The notes under the pieces are model-generated. The model did not search any database, was not told the origin of the DNA, and saw only the letters and a program-made list of their open reading frames with translations. From Lewinella sp. W8 (GTDB lineage: Bacteria; Bacteroidota; Bacteroidia; Chitinophagales; Saprospiraceae), in contig NZ_SNAQ03000022.1 in assembly GCF_004375085.3 (NCBI RefSeq), forward strand, positions 62,001 through 126,000: a stretch of 64,000 nucleotides of DNA. The letters run 5' to 3'. Of the stretch, positions 18,461-28,161 are shown piece after piece (within the stretch, counting starts at the first letter, position 1; each line of letters begins with the position of its first letter). The translations under genes were made by a program, and so were the position numbers.

Positions 18461-18484
18461 TAACAGTAAGATTCATTCCCCTCT

Positions 18485-19099
18485 ATGCGGTTTTCCCTTC
18501 CCACTATCTTTCTGCTGGTTTGCCTCGCCCTTTGCGGCACGGGCTGCGACGGAGACGTTCCGCCCGTTCCCAAGCCCCGTTCCTACCCCCGGATCATGTA
18601 CCCGGACCGCGACTACCGGCCGGTAAGCAGCGAATACTGTGACTTCACCTTCAACGCTCCGGTGAGCGCCCAGATGGTGCGGGAGGAGTTGTTCTTCGAC
18701 GAAGCCCCGCCGGATTCCTGCTGGTTCGACCTGAAACTGGATCCGGCCCTGAACGGGAAAATCCATTTTTCCTACTATCCCGTGACCTCTTACGCTCAGT
18801 GGGAGGAGCTGCGGGACCAGGCCTTTGAACTCGTGGGGGTGCACAATTCCCGGGCCAGTGACATTGAGGAAATCGTCATTCACCGGGAGGAAAACGACGT
18901 CCACGGCATCGCCTTTGACATTGCGGGTCCCGCCGCCAGTCCGTTTCAGTTTTTCCTGACCGATTCCACCAACCACTTCTTGCGGGGAGCGCTGTATTTC
19001 GACACGACCATTCAACCGGATTCACTCGCGCCGGTCATCGATTACGTGAAGGAAGACATTTTCACCATCATGGAATCTTTCCGGTGGGAGGCCCGGTGA
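18485..19099 (+). CDS. gldD: Gliding-motility lipoprotein GldD
   Basis: The product has a lipoprotein signal (LLVCLALCGTGC, lipobox cysteine near residue 21). It then shows the GldD pattern PKPRSYPRI, a CWFDLKL segment, IHFSYYPV, and the strongly conserved end FFLTDSTNHFLRGALYF followed by DSLAPVIDYVKEDI and FRWE. The 204 residues match the family. GldD is a periplasm-facing lipoprotein required for gliding and T9SS function in Bacteroidota. The partner usually adjacent, gldE, is not next to it here. Confidence 0.94.
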   Translation: MRFSLPTIFLLVCLALCGTGCDGDVPPVPKPRSYPRIMYPDRDYRPVSSEYCDFTFNAPVSAQMVREELFFDEAPPDSCWFDLKLDPALNGKIHFSYYPVTSYAQWEELRDQAFELVGVHNSRASDIEEIVIHREENDVHGIAFDIAGPAASPFQFFLTDSTNHFLRGALYFDTTIQPDSLAPVIDYVKEDIFTIMESFRWEAR

Positions 19100-19232
19100 C
19101 GGTTGGTGAGTTTAAGTAGTTGGGCGGTCACCGCGGGTGCCGGGTCGATGGGTAAAAGCGACGTGTAGCCGTATCAATTCATCAAGCTCGACCGAAAAAA
19201 ATGGCGACATAATCCCGGGGGCCAGCGATCAT

Positions 19233-20408
19233 TTACAATTTCCCGTCCTTCGGGAAAAAGCCCCAAAAGAACAGGGCGGCCAGCACCCCGACCGTGCCGG
19301 GCACCAGCCAGATGGACCACCAGTCGTGCTGGCCCGCCGCCACGAGGTTCGCGTTGACCACCTCTCCGGCAATCCAGTTGCCCAGAAAGGCGCCTACCCC
19401 CAGGTTGGCGAAGGAAATCAGCCCCTGGGCCGTACTGCGCAGGTAGGAAGGCACCCGGTTGTCCACGTAAATCTGGGCGGCAATGATGATCCAGGCGAAG
19501 GCGAAGCCCTGAACGGCGATGCCGGCGTACAGCAGCCACTCGTAGTAACCGGGCCGACCGATACCAAAGGCGAAATAGCGCAGCCCCCAGGCCATGAGCC
19601 CCCAGAACAGGATGGTACGAAACCGTAGTGTGTGGAAGCACCAGGGTAGGAGGAGTACGATCCAGATTTCCAGGAACTGTCCCAGCGCCATTTTTGCCGC
19701 CGCGGCCGGCCACCCTACTTCGTTGAGGAAGGGATTGAGGAAGCTGTAGTAGAAAGAGGAGGGCACGCAGCTGGCGAGCATCGCCAGCAGCAGGATGACC
19801 ATGCCCCGCTCTCGGAAAATTTTCTGAACATTCTCCCCCTTCACCGCCGCCCAGTTAAAGCCCGGCTGCGGCGGAGTATGGGGCAAGGTAAGGCAATAGA
19901 AGCCGAGCAGTACGCTCGTGATGCCGCCCGCCAGCAGCGGATAGGGAGAGTTTTCTACCCGAAAGTAACTCAGCAGCAGGCCCATCATCATGAACGAGAC
20001 CGTGCCCCACACCCGGATGGCCGGGTACTGGCGGCTGGGCTCCGGAAGGTGGTGAAAACAGAGGGAAGCCGCCAGACTGAAGGTGGGAATAAAGCAAAGG
20101 TTATACACCAGCATCAGCGTGTAAAAGGGCAGGAAGGAGGTAGTAAAGTAACAACCAATGAGTGCGCCACCCCCCAGAATATTCAGGAGAACCATCAGGC
20201 GATCGGCACTAAAGAGCCGGTCCGCCAGTAAGCCCATCAGTGGCGGGGTGATGGTGGCGGCGATGGCGTTGGTGGCGTAAATCATACCCACCTGCCGGCC
20301 GGAGAAGTCCAGACTCTGCAGCATGTAGGTCCCCAGGTTGATTAACCAGGAAGACCAGACAAAAAACTGAAGAAAGAGCAGTACCGAAAGACGAAACTGG
20401 AGGGGCAT
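19233..20408 (-). CDS. MFS transporter, nucleoside:H+ symporter-like
   Basis: The 391-residue protein has twelve predicted membrane helices. It has the start LSVLLFLQFFVWSSWLINLG, the VGMIYATNAIAATITPPLMG loop and an AIRVWGTVSFM block. These fit the NupG/XapB nucleoside-permease branch of the major facilitator superfamily. Substrate is inferred from this resemblance only; related sugar transporters share the fold. A TAACTTTG -7 element lies 4 bases upstream of the start codon. Confidence 0.82.
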   Translation of the reverse strand: MPLQFRLSVLLFLQFFVWSSWLINLGTYMLQSLDFSGRQVGMIYATNAIAATITPPLMGLLADRLFSADRLMVLLNILGGGALIGCYFTTSFLPFYTLMLVYNLCFIPTFSLAASLCFHHLPEPSRQYPAIRVWGTVSFMMMGLLLSYFRVENSPYPLLAGGITSVLLGFYCLTLPHTPPQPGFNWAAVKGENVQKIFRERGMVILLLAMLASCVPSSFYYSFLNPFLNEVGWPAAAAKMALGQFLEIWIVLLLPWCFHTLRFRTILFWGLMAWGLRYFAFGIGRPGYYEWLLYAGIAVQGFAFAWIIIAAQIYVDNRVPSYLRSTAQGLISFANLGVGAFLGNWIAGEVVNANLVAAGQHDWWSIWLVPGTVGVLAALFFWGFFPKDGKL

Positions 20409-20412
20409 ACCG

Positions 20413-20420
20413 CAAAGTTA
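20413..20420 (-). promoter_or_regulatory. Candidate -7 element TAACTTTG for the MFS gene
   Basis: On the minus strand TAACTTTG is followed by CGGT and then the ATG. It is an exact TAnnTTTG match with the same 4-base gap seen before the PAP2-like and PorZ-like genes. Confidence 0.5.
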
Positions 20421-20584
20421 CGGAGGCCATCGGCCCCGTGAGTCATCCGGTTGACCGCAATCCGCTTGCTCGCGTCAGGCGGCACAACCGATGTCCGGGG
20501 CGAAGGGGTGTTTCGCTAGTATCAAGGGCGATTCCCGGTAGCAGGAACGACGGGGTTACCCTTGCCACAGTTTGCTCCAGCGGG

Positions 20585-20788
20585 CTAGGCGTCTAAGCGA
20601 GAGCGGTCCTTACTCACGGAGGCCTGGTCACGGGCAAAAAGGGCCAGCGCGGCCAGCGCTACCACAATGCAGACGATGGTCAGGGTACCGTTGGAGGAAG
20701 TGGGGTCAGATTGCTGAATCTTCAGAAATACTCCGGCGAGGATGAGGCAAAAAGCCCGGAAGAAGGGAACGAGGTTACTGGTTTTCAT
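20585..20788 (-). CDS. Small two-helix membrane protein, hypothetical
   Basis: The 67-residue product has two hydrophobic stretches (about 8-24 and 36-53) and a charged C-terminus (RDQASVSKDRSRL), the look of a small inner-membrane protein. No family is recognised and no clear promoter or terminator is seen. The 176 bases between it and the MFS gene hold nothing recognisable. It could be a chance frame. Confidence 0.45.
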   Translation of the reverse strand: MKTSNLVPFFRAFCLILAGVFLKIQQSDPTSSNGTLTIVCIVVALAALALFARDQASVSKDRSRLDA

Positions 20789-20973
20789 GTTGGGGTCCGT
20801 TTAGGGGACTTGTGGCAGCGGGCCACGGTACGGGACCAGAGGCCCACCACAACAAGTCTAATGCACTAATTCCGCACATTCATCAACTGATTCCTGTGCG
20901 ACGGCACAAAGATAGCATAACTTTTAAACATGATAGCTTTACTATCAAGTAAAATTACATGAAAGATTCATCA

Positions 20974-21005
20974 TTTGTCTGGTCCGGCTGGGCGCCATAA
21001 CTTTG
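20974..21005 (+). promoter_or_regulatory. Bacteroidota promoter of the SAM-riboswitch transcript
   Basis: TTTG at 20974-20977, a 20-bp spacer and TAACTTTG at 20998-21005 give a full-consensus Bacteroidota sigma-A promoter. It ends 24 bases before the riboswitch P1 stem, so the aptamer would lie near the 5' end of the transcript. Confidence 0.85.
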
Positions 21006-21029
21006 CCCCTCATTCCGGACCGACGGAGT

Positions 21030-21144
21030 GATTTTATAACGAAGGGTGGAGAGACCAGGCTCTACGAAACCCTGGCAACCACTCTCCCGCTGGGAGAAAA
21101 GGTGCCAAATCCTGTCCCGAAATTTTTCGGGAAAATATAAAATC
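21030..21144 (+). ncRNA. SAM-I (S-box) riboswitch
   Basis: The S-box core is present: GGGTGGAGAGACCAGGCTC, then the ACGAAACCCTGGCAACC block and the late GGTGCCAAATCCTG segment. A closing P1 helix of nine perfect pairs joins GATTTTATA (21030-21038) and TATAAAATC (21136-21144). The short hairpin CCCGAA/TTCGGG sits just before the 3' half of P1. S-box aptamers sense S-adenosylmethionine and repress methionine genes. The first gene begins 312 bases downstream and metY 860 bases downstream. No obvious terminator is seen right after P1, so the expression platform is unclear. Confidence 0.93.
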
Positions 21145-21456
21145 GTACTGCCCATGATTTCTCCTCCATCTCTTTTTGCGCTATCCCCTACCCCGTTTGC
21201 GGGGGGTCGATTGTAGCGCAGCATGGTCCGAATCTACCACTCGCTTGTTGGTTTTGTCCACTGGTTTAATGCCACTGGAAAGGCTCCGTGTGCTTCCTAC
21301 AGCGCTCGGCTTGTTGTCGGCTGTCTGGAATCTACGCGGCACCCCGCGCGGCGTCGCCCGCTTCACCCTCTTTCCCCTTTCGTACATCTGTACTCATTTC
21401 CGGAAAACCACAGCGGGAACGGGCAAGACCAGCGGTTTTCAACGAAAACGACTCCC
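21145..21456 (+). other. Long untranslated interval between SAM riboswitch and first gene
   Basis: The 312 bases contain no convincing gene. An in-frame start at 21223 would extend the next gene by 78 residues of non-conserved, arginine/proline-rich sequence and is rejected. A small GC-rich hairpin (CCCCTACCCCGTTTGCGGGGGG, 21186-21207) could form part of a distal expression platform. Confidence 0.45.
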
Positions 21457-21975
21457 ATGAACTACGAAAAACGTCTCAGCGGAGGGCACCCCAATTCATT
21501 GGGCAACACGATTGAGGTGGTCGAGGAGGTACTGCAACATCCGGACCGGCTGGAAGCCCTATACCGGTGTTACTTCAGCGAAGATGAAGTCGTGCGGCTG
21601 CGGGTTTCCAACGCCATGAAACGGATTGCACAGGCTAACCGGCCGCTACTCCTACCCTACCTGCAGGGCCTACTAGACGACGTCAGTCAGATCGAGCAAG
21701 CCTCCACCAAATGGACGCTGGCGCAGCTTTTTCAGTGCTACACTACTGATCTGACGCCCAGGCAACTGGCTCGGGCTACCTCAATCCTGCAGCACAACCT
21801 GGAAAGTTGTGATGACTGGATCGTACAGAATCACAGCCTGCAGACGCTGGCCGAGTGGTCCGTGCACCAGCCCGAACTCAGGGCCTGGTTGCTTCCCCGG
21901 CTAAAGGAACGACTGAAAGAACCCCGAAAATCCGTGAGGCGGCGCGCTGAAAAGCTGCTCACCTTCCTCTCATAA
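21457..21975 (+). CDS. HEAT-repeat-like helical protein
   Basis: The 172-residue soluble protein is nearly all alpha-helical, with paired-helix repeats such as EDEVVRLRVSNAMKRIAQAN, NHSLQTLAEWSVHQ and RKSVRRRAEKLLTFL. These resemble HEAT/ARM-type repeats found in small Bacteroidota proteins. No catalytic motif is visible. It lies 30 bases upstream of metY and downstream of the SAM riboswitch, so it may be expressed under SAM control, but a link to methionine metabolism is not known. Confidence 0.65.
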   Translation: MNYEKRLSGGHPNSLGNTIEVVEEVLQHPDRLEALYRCYFSEDEVVRLRVSNAMKRIAQANRPLLLPYLQGLLDDVSQIEQASTKWTLAQLFQCYTTDLTPRQLARATSILQHNLESCDDWIVQNHSLQTLAEWSVHQPELRAWLLPRLKERLKEPRKSVRRRAEKLLTFLS

Positions 21976-23292
<1,317 letters not shown>

Positions 23293-23295
23293 TGG

Positions 23296-23343
23296 ATTGA
23301 AGGACTGAAGGATTGAATGACTGAATGACTGAATGACTGAAGT
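23296..23343. repeat. Tandem 8-bp-period repeat (ATTGAAGG/ACTGAATG units)
   Basis: Six consecutive 8-bp units run ATTGAAGG, ACTGAAGG, ATTGAATG, ACTGAATG, ACTGAATG, ACTGAAGT. The array begins immediately after the metY stop. Confidence 0.85.
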
Positions 23344-23422
23344 TAGCATTTGGTCCTCCACTGCGAAATTTGTTGTGGCTAGCCGGTTCGGCTACCCCGG
23401 CCACCGGTTAGCCCCACATAAT

Positions 23423-23510
23423 AACGAACTAATAAACCAACAGACTAAACGACCAACGAACTAAAAAACTAACAGACTAACAGACTAACAGACTAAAAAA
23501 CTAACGAACC
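23423..23510. repeat. Tandem 8-bp-period repeat (AACAGACT-type, eleven units)
   Basis: Eleven uninterrupted 8-bp units fill 88 bp; AACAGACT occurs four times, AACGAACT and AAAAAACT twice each, and the rest differ by one to three bases. The array ends 13 bases before the DinB-like gene. It is the second array with an 8-bp period in this gap and has a different unit sequence. Confidence 0.85.
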
Positions 23511-23523
23511 AGAACCCCCTCCC

Positions 23524-23991
23524 ATGAATGATTACTTCCACCATTTATACGACCTCATTCACCGCGAAATGCCCTTTTTCGGTTCCGGTATAGAGGAGAG
23601 CCTGGAGCGGATTCCCGAGGAACATTTTCACGAGCAAGTGGGTCACCGGTCGATTGCCGAGTTACTGGAGCACATGCTGGCCTGGAGGCACGATCTAGGT
23701 AAACGCCTCAACGGAATTCCCCGGGAGAAAATCGAGCTTAACAGTCCGCAGGACTGGCCGACGCCCTCCGGAAAAACCCGGGACGAGTACATCAAGGCCT
23801 TTCAGGAGGCCGCTCAACTGATCCGGGAAGGCCTGGACAAATTTGATTACTCCACCCTGCAGGATAAACTTCATCCGGACTATGACTACACCAATGTCGA
23901 CCTCCTGGAAGGTGGGGTACACCACGACATCTACCATCTCGGACAGATCAACCTGATTGCCGCCATCCTTAAGACCAGGGCGGAACAGTAA
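23524..23991 (+). CDS. DinB/YfiT-superfamily putative metal-dependent enzyme
   Basis: The 155-residue four-helix protein has the DinB superfamily metal triad: a first His in LLEHMLAWRHDLG and two in GGVHHDIYHLGQINLI near the C-terminus. Members act as thiol-dependent S-transferases or hydrolases; some use bacillithiol, and bshA is in this window, so bacillithiol use is a reasonable guess. It lies between metY and metX and overlaps neither. Confidence 0.82.
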   Translation: MNDYFHHLYDLIHREMPFFGSGIEESLERIPEEHFHEQVGHRSIAELLEHMLAWRHDLGKRLNGIPREKIELNSPQDWPTPSGKTRDEYIKAFQEAAQLIREGLDKFDYSTLQDKLHPDYDYTNVDLLEGGVHHDIYHLGQINLIAAILKTRAEQ

Positions 23992-24034
23992 TTCCGTTTT
24001 TTATTCCCCACAACGCTAAATTTTCGTTGCCCCC

Positions 24035-25135
24035 TTGACCAAATACCTCTACATCGATCATCCCTTTACGTTGGAATCGGGCCAAGCGCTTCCCGCGCTC
24101 CGGGCCGCCTACCATACCTACGGCAGGCTTAACGAGGAACGTAATAACGTGATCTGGATCTGTCACGCCCTGACGGCCAACAGCGACGCCGAGGACTGGT
24201 GGCCCGGCCTCGTGGGCCGGGGGTTCACCATTGACCCCGATCGGTACTTCATCGTCTGCGTCAATATGCTCGGCAGCAGTTACGGCAGTACCGGCCCCCT
24301 TGATCTTAATCCCGCGACCGGGCGAGCCTACGGGCTGGACTTCCCCCTGATTACGACCCGCGACCAGGCCAGATTCTTTTCCCTCGTCGCAGATTATCTG
24401 GGCATTCGCGCCATCCGCCTCCTGATGGGCGGAAGCATGGGTGGGCAGTGTGCACTGGAATGGGCCTGCCTGCAACCCAATCGTTTTGACCTGCTCTGTG
24501 CCCTGGCCACCAACGCCAAGCACTCTCCCTTTGGAGTAGCCTTCAACGAATCGCAACGAATGGCCCTGCGGGCGGACCCCACCCTGGGCACCGATCATCC
24601 CGAGGCGGGGCGCGCCGGACTGGAAGCCGCCCGGGCGATCGCCATCCTGTCGTACCGCCACTACCGGACCTACGCAGACACCCAGCAGGAACCTTCCGAA
24701 AGCACCACCGACGATTTCCGGGCCAGTAGCTACCAGCGGTACCAGGGGTACAAGCTTTGGAAGCGCTTTGACCCCACCTGCTACTACTCGCTTTCCCGGG
24801 GTATGGACACCCATAATCTCGGTCGGGGCCGCGGCAGCAAAGAGGAAGCGCTGGCCACCATCAGCTGCCCCACCCTGATCATCAGTATTGACACCGACTT
24901 ACTTTTCCCCACCGAAGAGCAGTCTCTCCTCAGCCGTTACATTCCCAACAGCCGACTGGACGTCATGCAGTCGGATTACGGACACGATGGCTTCCTGGTG
25001 GAGACGCCCACCATTGGTCGGCTGCTGGCCGACTTCCTCGCCGATCAGCTCACCATCAACGAAGCCACCAGACGGGCCTTTACCGACGGACTGGGCGGAC
25101 GGTCGTTTGCCCTTCCGGGGTCGGAAGAGGTGTAG
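24035..25135 (+). CDS. metX: Homoserine O-acetyltransferase MetX
   Basis: MetX acetylates homoserine from acetyl-CoA. The alpha/beta-hydrolase triad is visible: Ser in LLMGGSMGGQCALEW (about residue 136), Asp in IDTDLLFP and His in YGHDGFLVE. Family blocks IWICHALTANSDAEDWW and NMLGSSYGSTGP are intact. The only start that fits the family N-terminus (TKYLYIDHPFTLESG) is TTG at 24035, 43 bases after the DinB-like gene. It supplies the substrate of MetY. The length of 366 is typical. Confidence 0.95.
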   Translation: MTKYLYIDHPFTLESGQALPALRAAYHTYGRLNEERNNVIWICHALTANSDAEDWWPGLVGRGFTIDPDRYFIVCVNMLGSSYGSTGPLDLNPATGRAYGLDFPLITTRDQARFFSLVADYLGIRAIRLLMGGSMGGQCALEWACLQPNRFDLLCALATNAKHSPFGVAFNESQRMALRADPTLGTDHPEAGRAGLEAARAIAILSYRHYRTYADTQQEPSESTTDDFRASSYQRYQGYKLWKRFDPTCYYSLSRGMDTHNLGRGRGSKEEALATISCPTLIISIDTDLLFPTEEQSLLSRYIPNSRLDVMQSDYGHDGFLVETPTIGRLLADFLADQLTINEATRRAFTDGLGGRSFALPGSEEV

Positions 25136-25153
25136 GCCATAGGGGAGCCCGGC

Positions 25154-25888
25154 CTACTCCCCAAACTTAGCCAGATCATCCACCGGGTTGGCCGACCGTG
25201 GCGGAATGCAGAGCAGCGCCAGGTCGATCCGCGTGCCGTAGAAAACGTTACGGTCGACGTCGCCAACGACACCCGGTAGCTGCCCCTCATCCGTATACTG
25301 CCAGAACTGGTAATCCCGGCCGCAAACGGTTACGGGTTCTTCGGCGTCGTAGCGGGCAATCCACAGCGGGTACTCGTCGAACTGACCGGCCAGGTAGCGA
25401 TTGTAGAAATTCTGACCGGTATAAAGAATGGGCTTGACGCCGTAGTGCAGTTCGGCCATCTTGAGCCACTGCTTCACCGAGGTGACCAGATCCGCCGGGG
25501 AAAGGCGGCCCCGTTCTTCCACGTCCAGTACCGGAGGTAAGTCACCAACTTCTAACTCCACTACGTCAAAAAAGTGCCTGGCCTGAATGGAGGCGGGTAC
25601 CTCGGGTCGGAAAAAATGGTAGGCACCCCGGCAGAATCCCCACTGGCCCGCCGAGGACCAGTTGGCTGCAAAGGCCTTGTCCCGAAGTTCGCGACCTTCC
25701 GTAGCCTTGATGAAGGAGAAATGGTGATTGTCTTTAGCCAGGGCTTCCCAGTCAATGACGCCCTGATAGTGACTCACGTCCACTCCCCGCACCTCAAATA
25801 CTTCGCCGGGGTCCCGGAAATCGGGCCCGCAGGCGGTGGTCACGCACAGGACCATCAGCAGGAGAAGTATGTGAAACGGAGCGCGCAA
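25154..25888 (-). CDS. GH25 lysozyme-like lipoprotein
   Basis: Residues 1-20 form a lipoprotein signal with a cysteine in CVTTACG. The catalytic GH25 domain follows, with GVDVSHYQGVIDW, the FSFIKATEG strand, the DLPPVLDVEERG acidic pair and the ending YQFWQYTDEG. GH25 enzymes cleave the beta-1,4 bond of N-acetylmuramic acid in peptidoglycan. The lipid anchor suggests action at the inner face of the outer membrane. TTG at 25888 is the only start that includes the signal. It is convergent with metX (18-base gap). Confidence 0.9.
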   Translation of the reverse strand: MRAPFHILLLLMVLCVTTACGPDFRDPGEVFEVRGVDVSHYQGVIDWEALAKDNHHFSFIKATEGRELRDKAFAANWSSAGQWGFCRGAYHFFRPEVPASIQARHFFDVVELEVGDLPPVLDVEERGRLSPADLVTSVKQWLKMAELHYGVKPILYTGQNFYNRYLAGQFDEYPLWIARYDAEEPVTVCGRDYQFWQYTDEGQLPGVVGDVDRNVFYGTRIDLALLCIPPRSANPVDDLAKFGE

Positions 25889-25987
25889 GTAGAAATCTGG
25901 TCTTTATGGGGGACGTTGGCCGCAAGATACGGTTTCACGCCTAATCGTTGATGTCCAATCCCCGACGACTATCCCACTTTGGCGAAG

Positions 25988-26572
25988 CTATTCTTCGTCC
26001 GCCAGGATACCACGAATGTTCCAGTTGACCCGCTCGGGTGAACGCAGCGCGTTGAAGTTCGTCCAGCCGGAAGGATCTTCCGGGGTAAGGATACGGTCAC
26101 CATTGGGATTATAGTTCTCTCCCTGGTCGCAGCCTACGGACTGGACGATATCGTCCACGACCACTTCCACGCCAATCCAGATGCCATCCTGCGTAATTTC
26201 GATGGGACTCGGCAGGCGGTGAACGATTTCTCCGACGTTGTTGATGCGGCCACTGAGGTCCACCCGGTAAATTTCGTTACCGGGGGCGTTGGCCGAGGCG
26301 CCTTCCTCATAAATCACCACACTGGTGCTGTTGGGGACGCGGATCAGGTCAAAGCTGACCCGGTCCAGCAGCCGGCCCACGAAGGGCTCGGTTTCGCTCG
26401 GGGGGAAGTAAGCCGCAAATACGGTGGTTCCCGGCACAATCTGCGGGGAGGTGAAATTGGGCCCATCGTAGCTTAACTGATCCGGGCGGATCGGATCGTC
26501 GTCTTCGCAGCCCGTCCAGCTCAGCAGCCCGACGACAAGAAGGAGTAACAGGGTAAGGGAATTCGTTTTCAT
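25988..26572 (-). CDS. Secreted lipoprotein, unknown function
   Basis: ATG 26572 begins a lipoprotein signal (KTNSLTLLLLLVVGLLSWTGC). The mature part of about 170 residues is beta-rich and acidic, and includes FVGRLLDRVSFDLIRVPNS and DGIWIGVEVVVDD. This looks like the small carbohydrate-binding or cleaved-adhesin-like beta-sandwiches of Bacteroidota surface proteins, but no family is assigned. A start at 26701 would place 43 unrelated residues before the signal and is rejected. Confidence 0.7.
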   Translation of the reverse strand: MKTNSLTLLLLLVVGLLSWTGCEDDDPIRPDQLSYDGPNFTSPQIVPGTTVFAAYFPPSETEPFVGRLLDRVSFDLIRVPNSTSVVIYEEGASANAPGNEIYRVDLSGRINNVGEIVHRLPSPIEITQDGIWIGVEVVVDDIVQSVGCDQGENYNPNGDRILTPEDPSGWTNFNALRSPERVNWNIRGILADEE

Positions 26573-26654
26573 GGTCCGGGTTATTTTCTTGTTCACACCA
26601 AAGGTCGTACAAAAGAAAGCCGCAGGCCAGGGAAGGGTTGATAAAGATGTCTTA

Positions 26655-26770
26655 AAAAATAGGATTAAGGCGGAAGGATTTAGGATTGAGGTTGAGGGCA
26701 AGCTATTTTAGGCACTCTTGATTCCTGCGTCCTGGATCCTCAATCCTAGCTCCTCAATCCTCCCCCTCCC
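26655..26770. repeat. Degenerate AGGATT(T/G)AGG repeats with inverted copies
   Basis: The segment starts with purine-rich repeats (AGGATTAAGG, AGGATTTAGG, ATTGAGGTTGAGG). It ends with the complementary CCTCAATCCT twice (about 26737-26760), so the region can fold on itself. The same GGATTTAGG-type unit recurs near 38101-38131. It is non-coding and lies between divergent genes. Confidence 0.55.
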
Positions 26771-26773
26771 CCC

Positions 26774-28090
26774 ATGAACCGAGAAATCCTCCGGCTGGCC
26801 GTTCCCAACATCCTCAGCAACATTTCGGTCCCGTTACTGTCCAGTTTCGATACCATTCTGATGGGGCAACTCAGCGGCGCCCACATTGCGGCCGTCGGAT
26901 TGGGTAGCATGGCCTTCAATTTCGTCTACTGGAATTTTGGTTTTTTGCGCATGAGCACTACGGGTCTGACCGCCCAGGCCTACGGCCGGGAAGACGCCCG
27001 CGGCCAGGCCGCGGCCCTCGGGCGGGCGGCTTTGCTGGCGCTGGGAATTTCATTCCTGCTCCTGGTTTTTCAGTACCCCTTCGCCGAGCTCACCCACTGG
27101 CTGCTCAACCTGCGGGCCGACCAGATCATGATGGTCGACGAATACTTCTACACCCGGCTCCTGGCCGCCCCGGCCGCCCTATTGCTCATGGTACTGTTCG
27201 GGTGGTTCTTCGGGCGGCAGAATGCGGTCGTCCCGCTGGTCCTGACCCTGATCATCAACCTGGGCAATATGGCGATGAGCTATTACCTGGTCACCGAACT
27301 GGACTGGGGCATCAAGGGGGTGGCCTGGGGGACGGTAGCGGCGCAGTACCTGGGGCTCACCTGCGCTTTGGGGGTCCTGCTGGCTACGCGCTACGGAATC
27401 TCCCTAAAAACAATCCGGGCCGCCCTGCGACCGGATGCGGAAGCCGCAACGGTTACCTCACTAAAGGACTTTTTCCACATCAACCGGGACATCTTCATCC
27501 GCACCGTCTGCCTCACACTGAGTTTCGTTTTTTTCTACAACCGGGCCAACGCGCTGGACGTCAGCACGGCCGTCGTGGCGGCCAACGTCATCCTGCTTCA
27601 GCTCGTCAACTGGCTCAGCTACGGCGTGGATGGTTTCGCCTTTGCGGCGGAAAGCCTGGTGGGTAAATACCACGGTGCGGGCAATCCCGCGGCCCTGCGG
27701 CGGGCCATCCGGCTGGTGTTTTACTGGGGGATGGGACTGGCCGTCCTGTATGCCCTGATCTACTACTTTGGCGACACGGCCCTGCTGCAGTTATTTGCCC
27801 CCGAAAACACCGCCGAGGACACCCTGGCCGCCGCCCTGCGGTACCTGCCGCTGGTGATTGCCTTCTGCATTCTGGCCACGCCCTGTTACCTGTTTGACGG
27901 CATCTACGTGGGGCTGACGGCAGCAAAGGCGATGCGGCAAACCATGATCCTGGCCTTTGCCGCCTACCTGCTGACCTACTACGCCTTCGGACAGTTCTAC
28001 GGCAACTGGGGGCTGTGGGTCAGCCTGCTGCTTTTCATGGTTTACCGGGCGGGGATGCAGTGGTGGTGGATGCGGACGGGGCGGGTGTAG
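26774..28090 (+). CDS. MATE-family multidrug/Na+ antiporter (DinF-like)
   Basis: The 438-residue protein has twelve membrane helices arranged in two MatE halves. The N-terminal half starts ILRLAVPNILSNISVPLLS and contains the family segment FNFVYWNFGFLRMSTTGLTAQAYG. The second half begins near residue 240 (DIFIRTVCLTLSFVFFYNRA). It resembles the DinF branch. MATE proteins export cationic compounds using Na+ or H+ gradients; the substrate is unknown. Confidence 0.92.
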   Translation: MNREILRLAVPNILSNISVPLLSSFDTILMGQLSGAHIAAVGLGSMAFNFVYWNFGFLRMSTTGLTAQAYGREDARGQAAALGRAALLALGISFLLLVFQYPFAELTHWLLNLRADQIMMVDEYFYTRLLAAPAALLLMVLFGWFFGRQNAVVPLVLTLIINLGNMAMSYYLVTELDWGIKGVAWGTVAAQYLGLTCALGVLLATRYGISLKTIRAALRPDAEAATVTSLKDFFHINRDIFIRTVCLTLSFVFFYNRANALDVSTAVVAANVILLQLVNWLSYGVDGFAFAAESLVGKYHGAGNPAALRRAIRLVFYWGMGLAVLYALIYYFGDTALLQLFAPENTAEDTLAAALRYLPLVIAFCILATPCYLFDGIYVGLTAAKAMRQTMILAFAAYLLTYYAFGQFYGNWGLWVSLLLFMVYRAGMQWWWMRTGRV

Positions 28091-28149
28091 ATTCCGTAAA
28101 AAAGGGCCAAATATTATTCGCCCGCCACCAGATTTCCGGTGGGCTAATC

Positions 28150-28157
28150 TACCTTTA
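28150..28157 (+). promoter_or_regulatory. Candidate -7 element TACCTTTA before gatA
   Basis: TACCTTTA differs from TAnnTTTG by one base and ends 4 bases before the ATG at 28162, the same unusually tight spacing seen at other genes in this window. Confidence 0.35.
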
Positions 28158-28161
28158 CCGC

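Noticed and set aside
21223-21456. N-terminal extension of the HEAT-like gene into the riboswitch downstream region
   Set aside because: The 78 extra residues are compositionally unlike protein, and the ATG at 21457 begins the helical repeats.
23423-23510. Possible CRISPR array
   Set aside because: The units are 8 bp and contiguous, with no spacers and no cas genes nearby.
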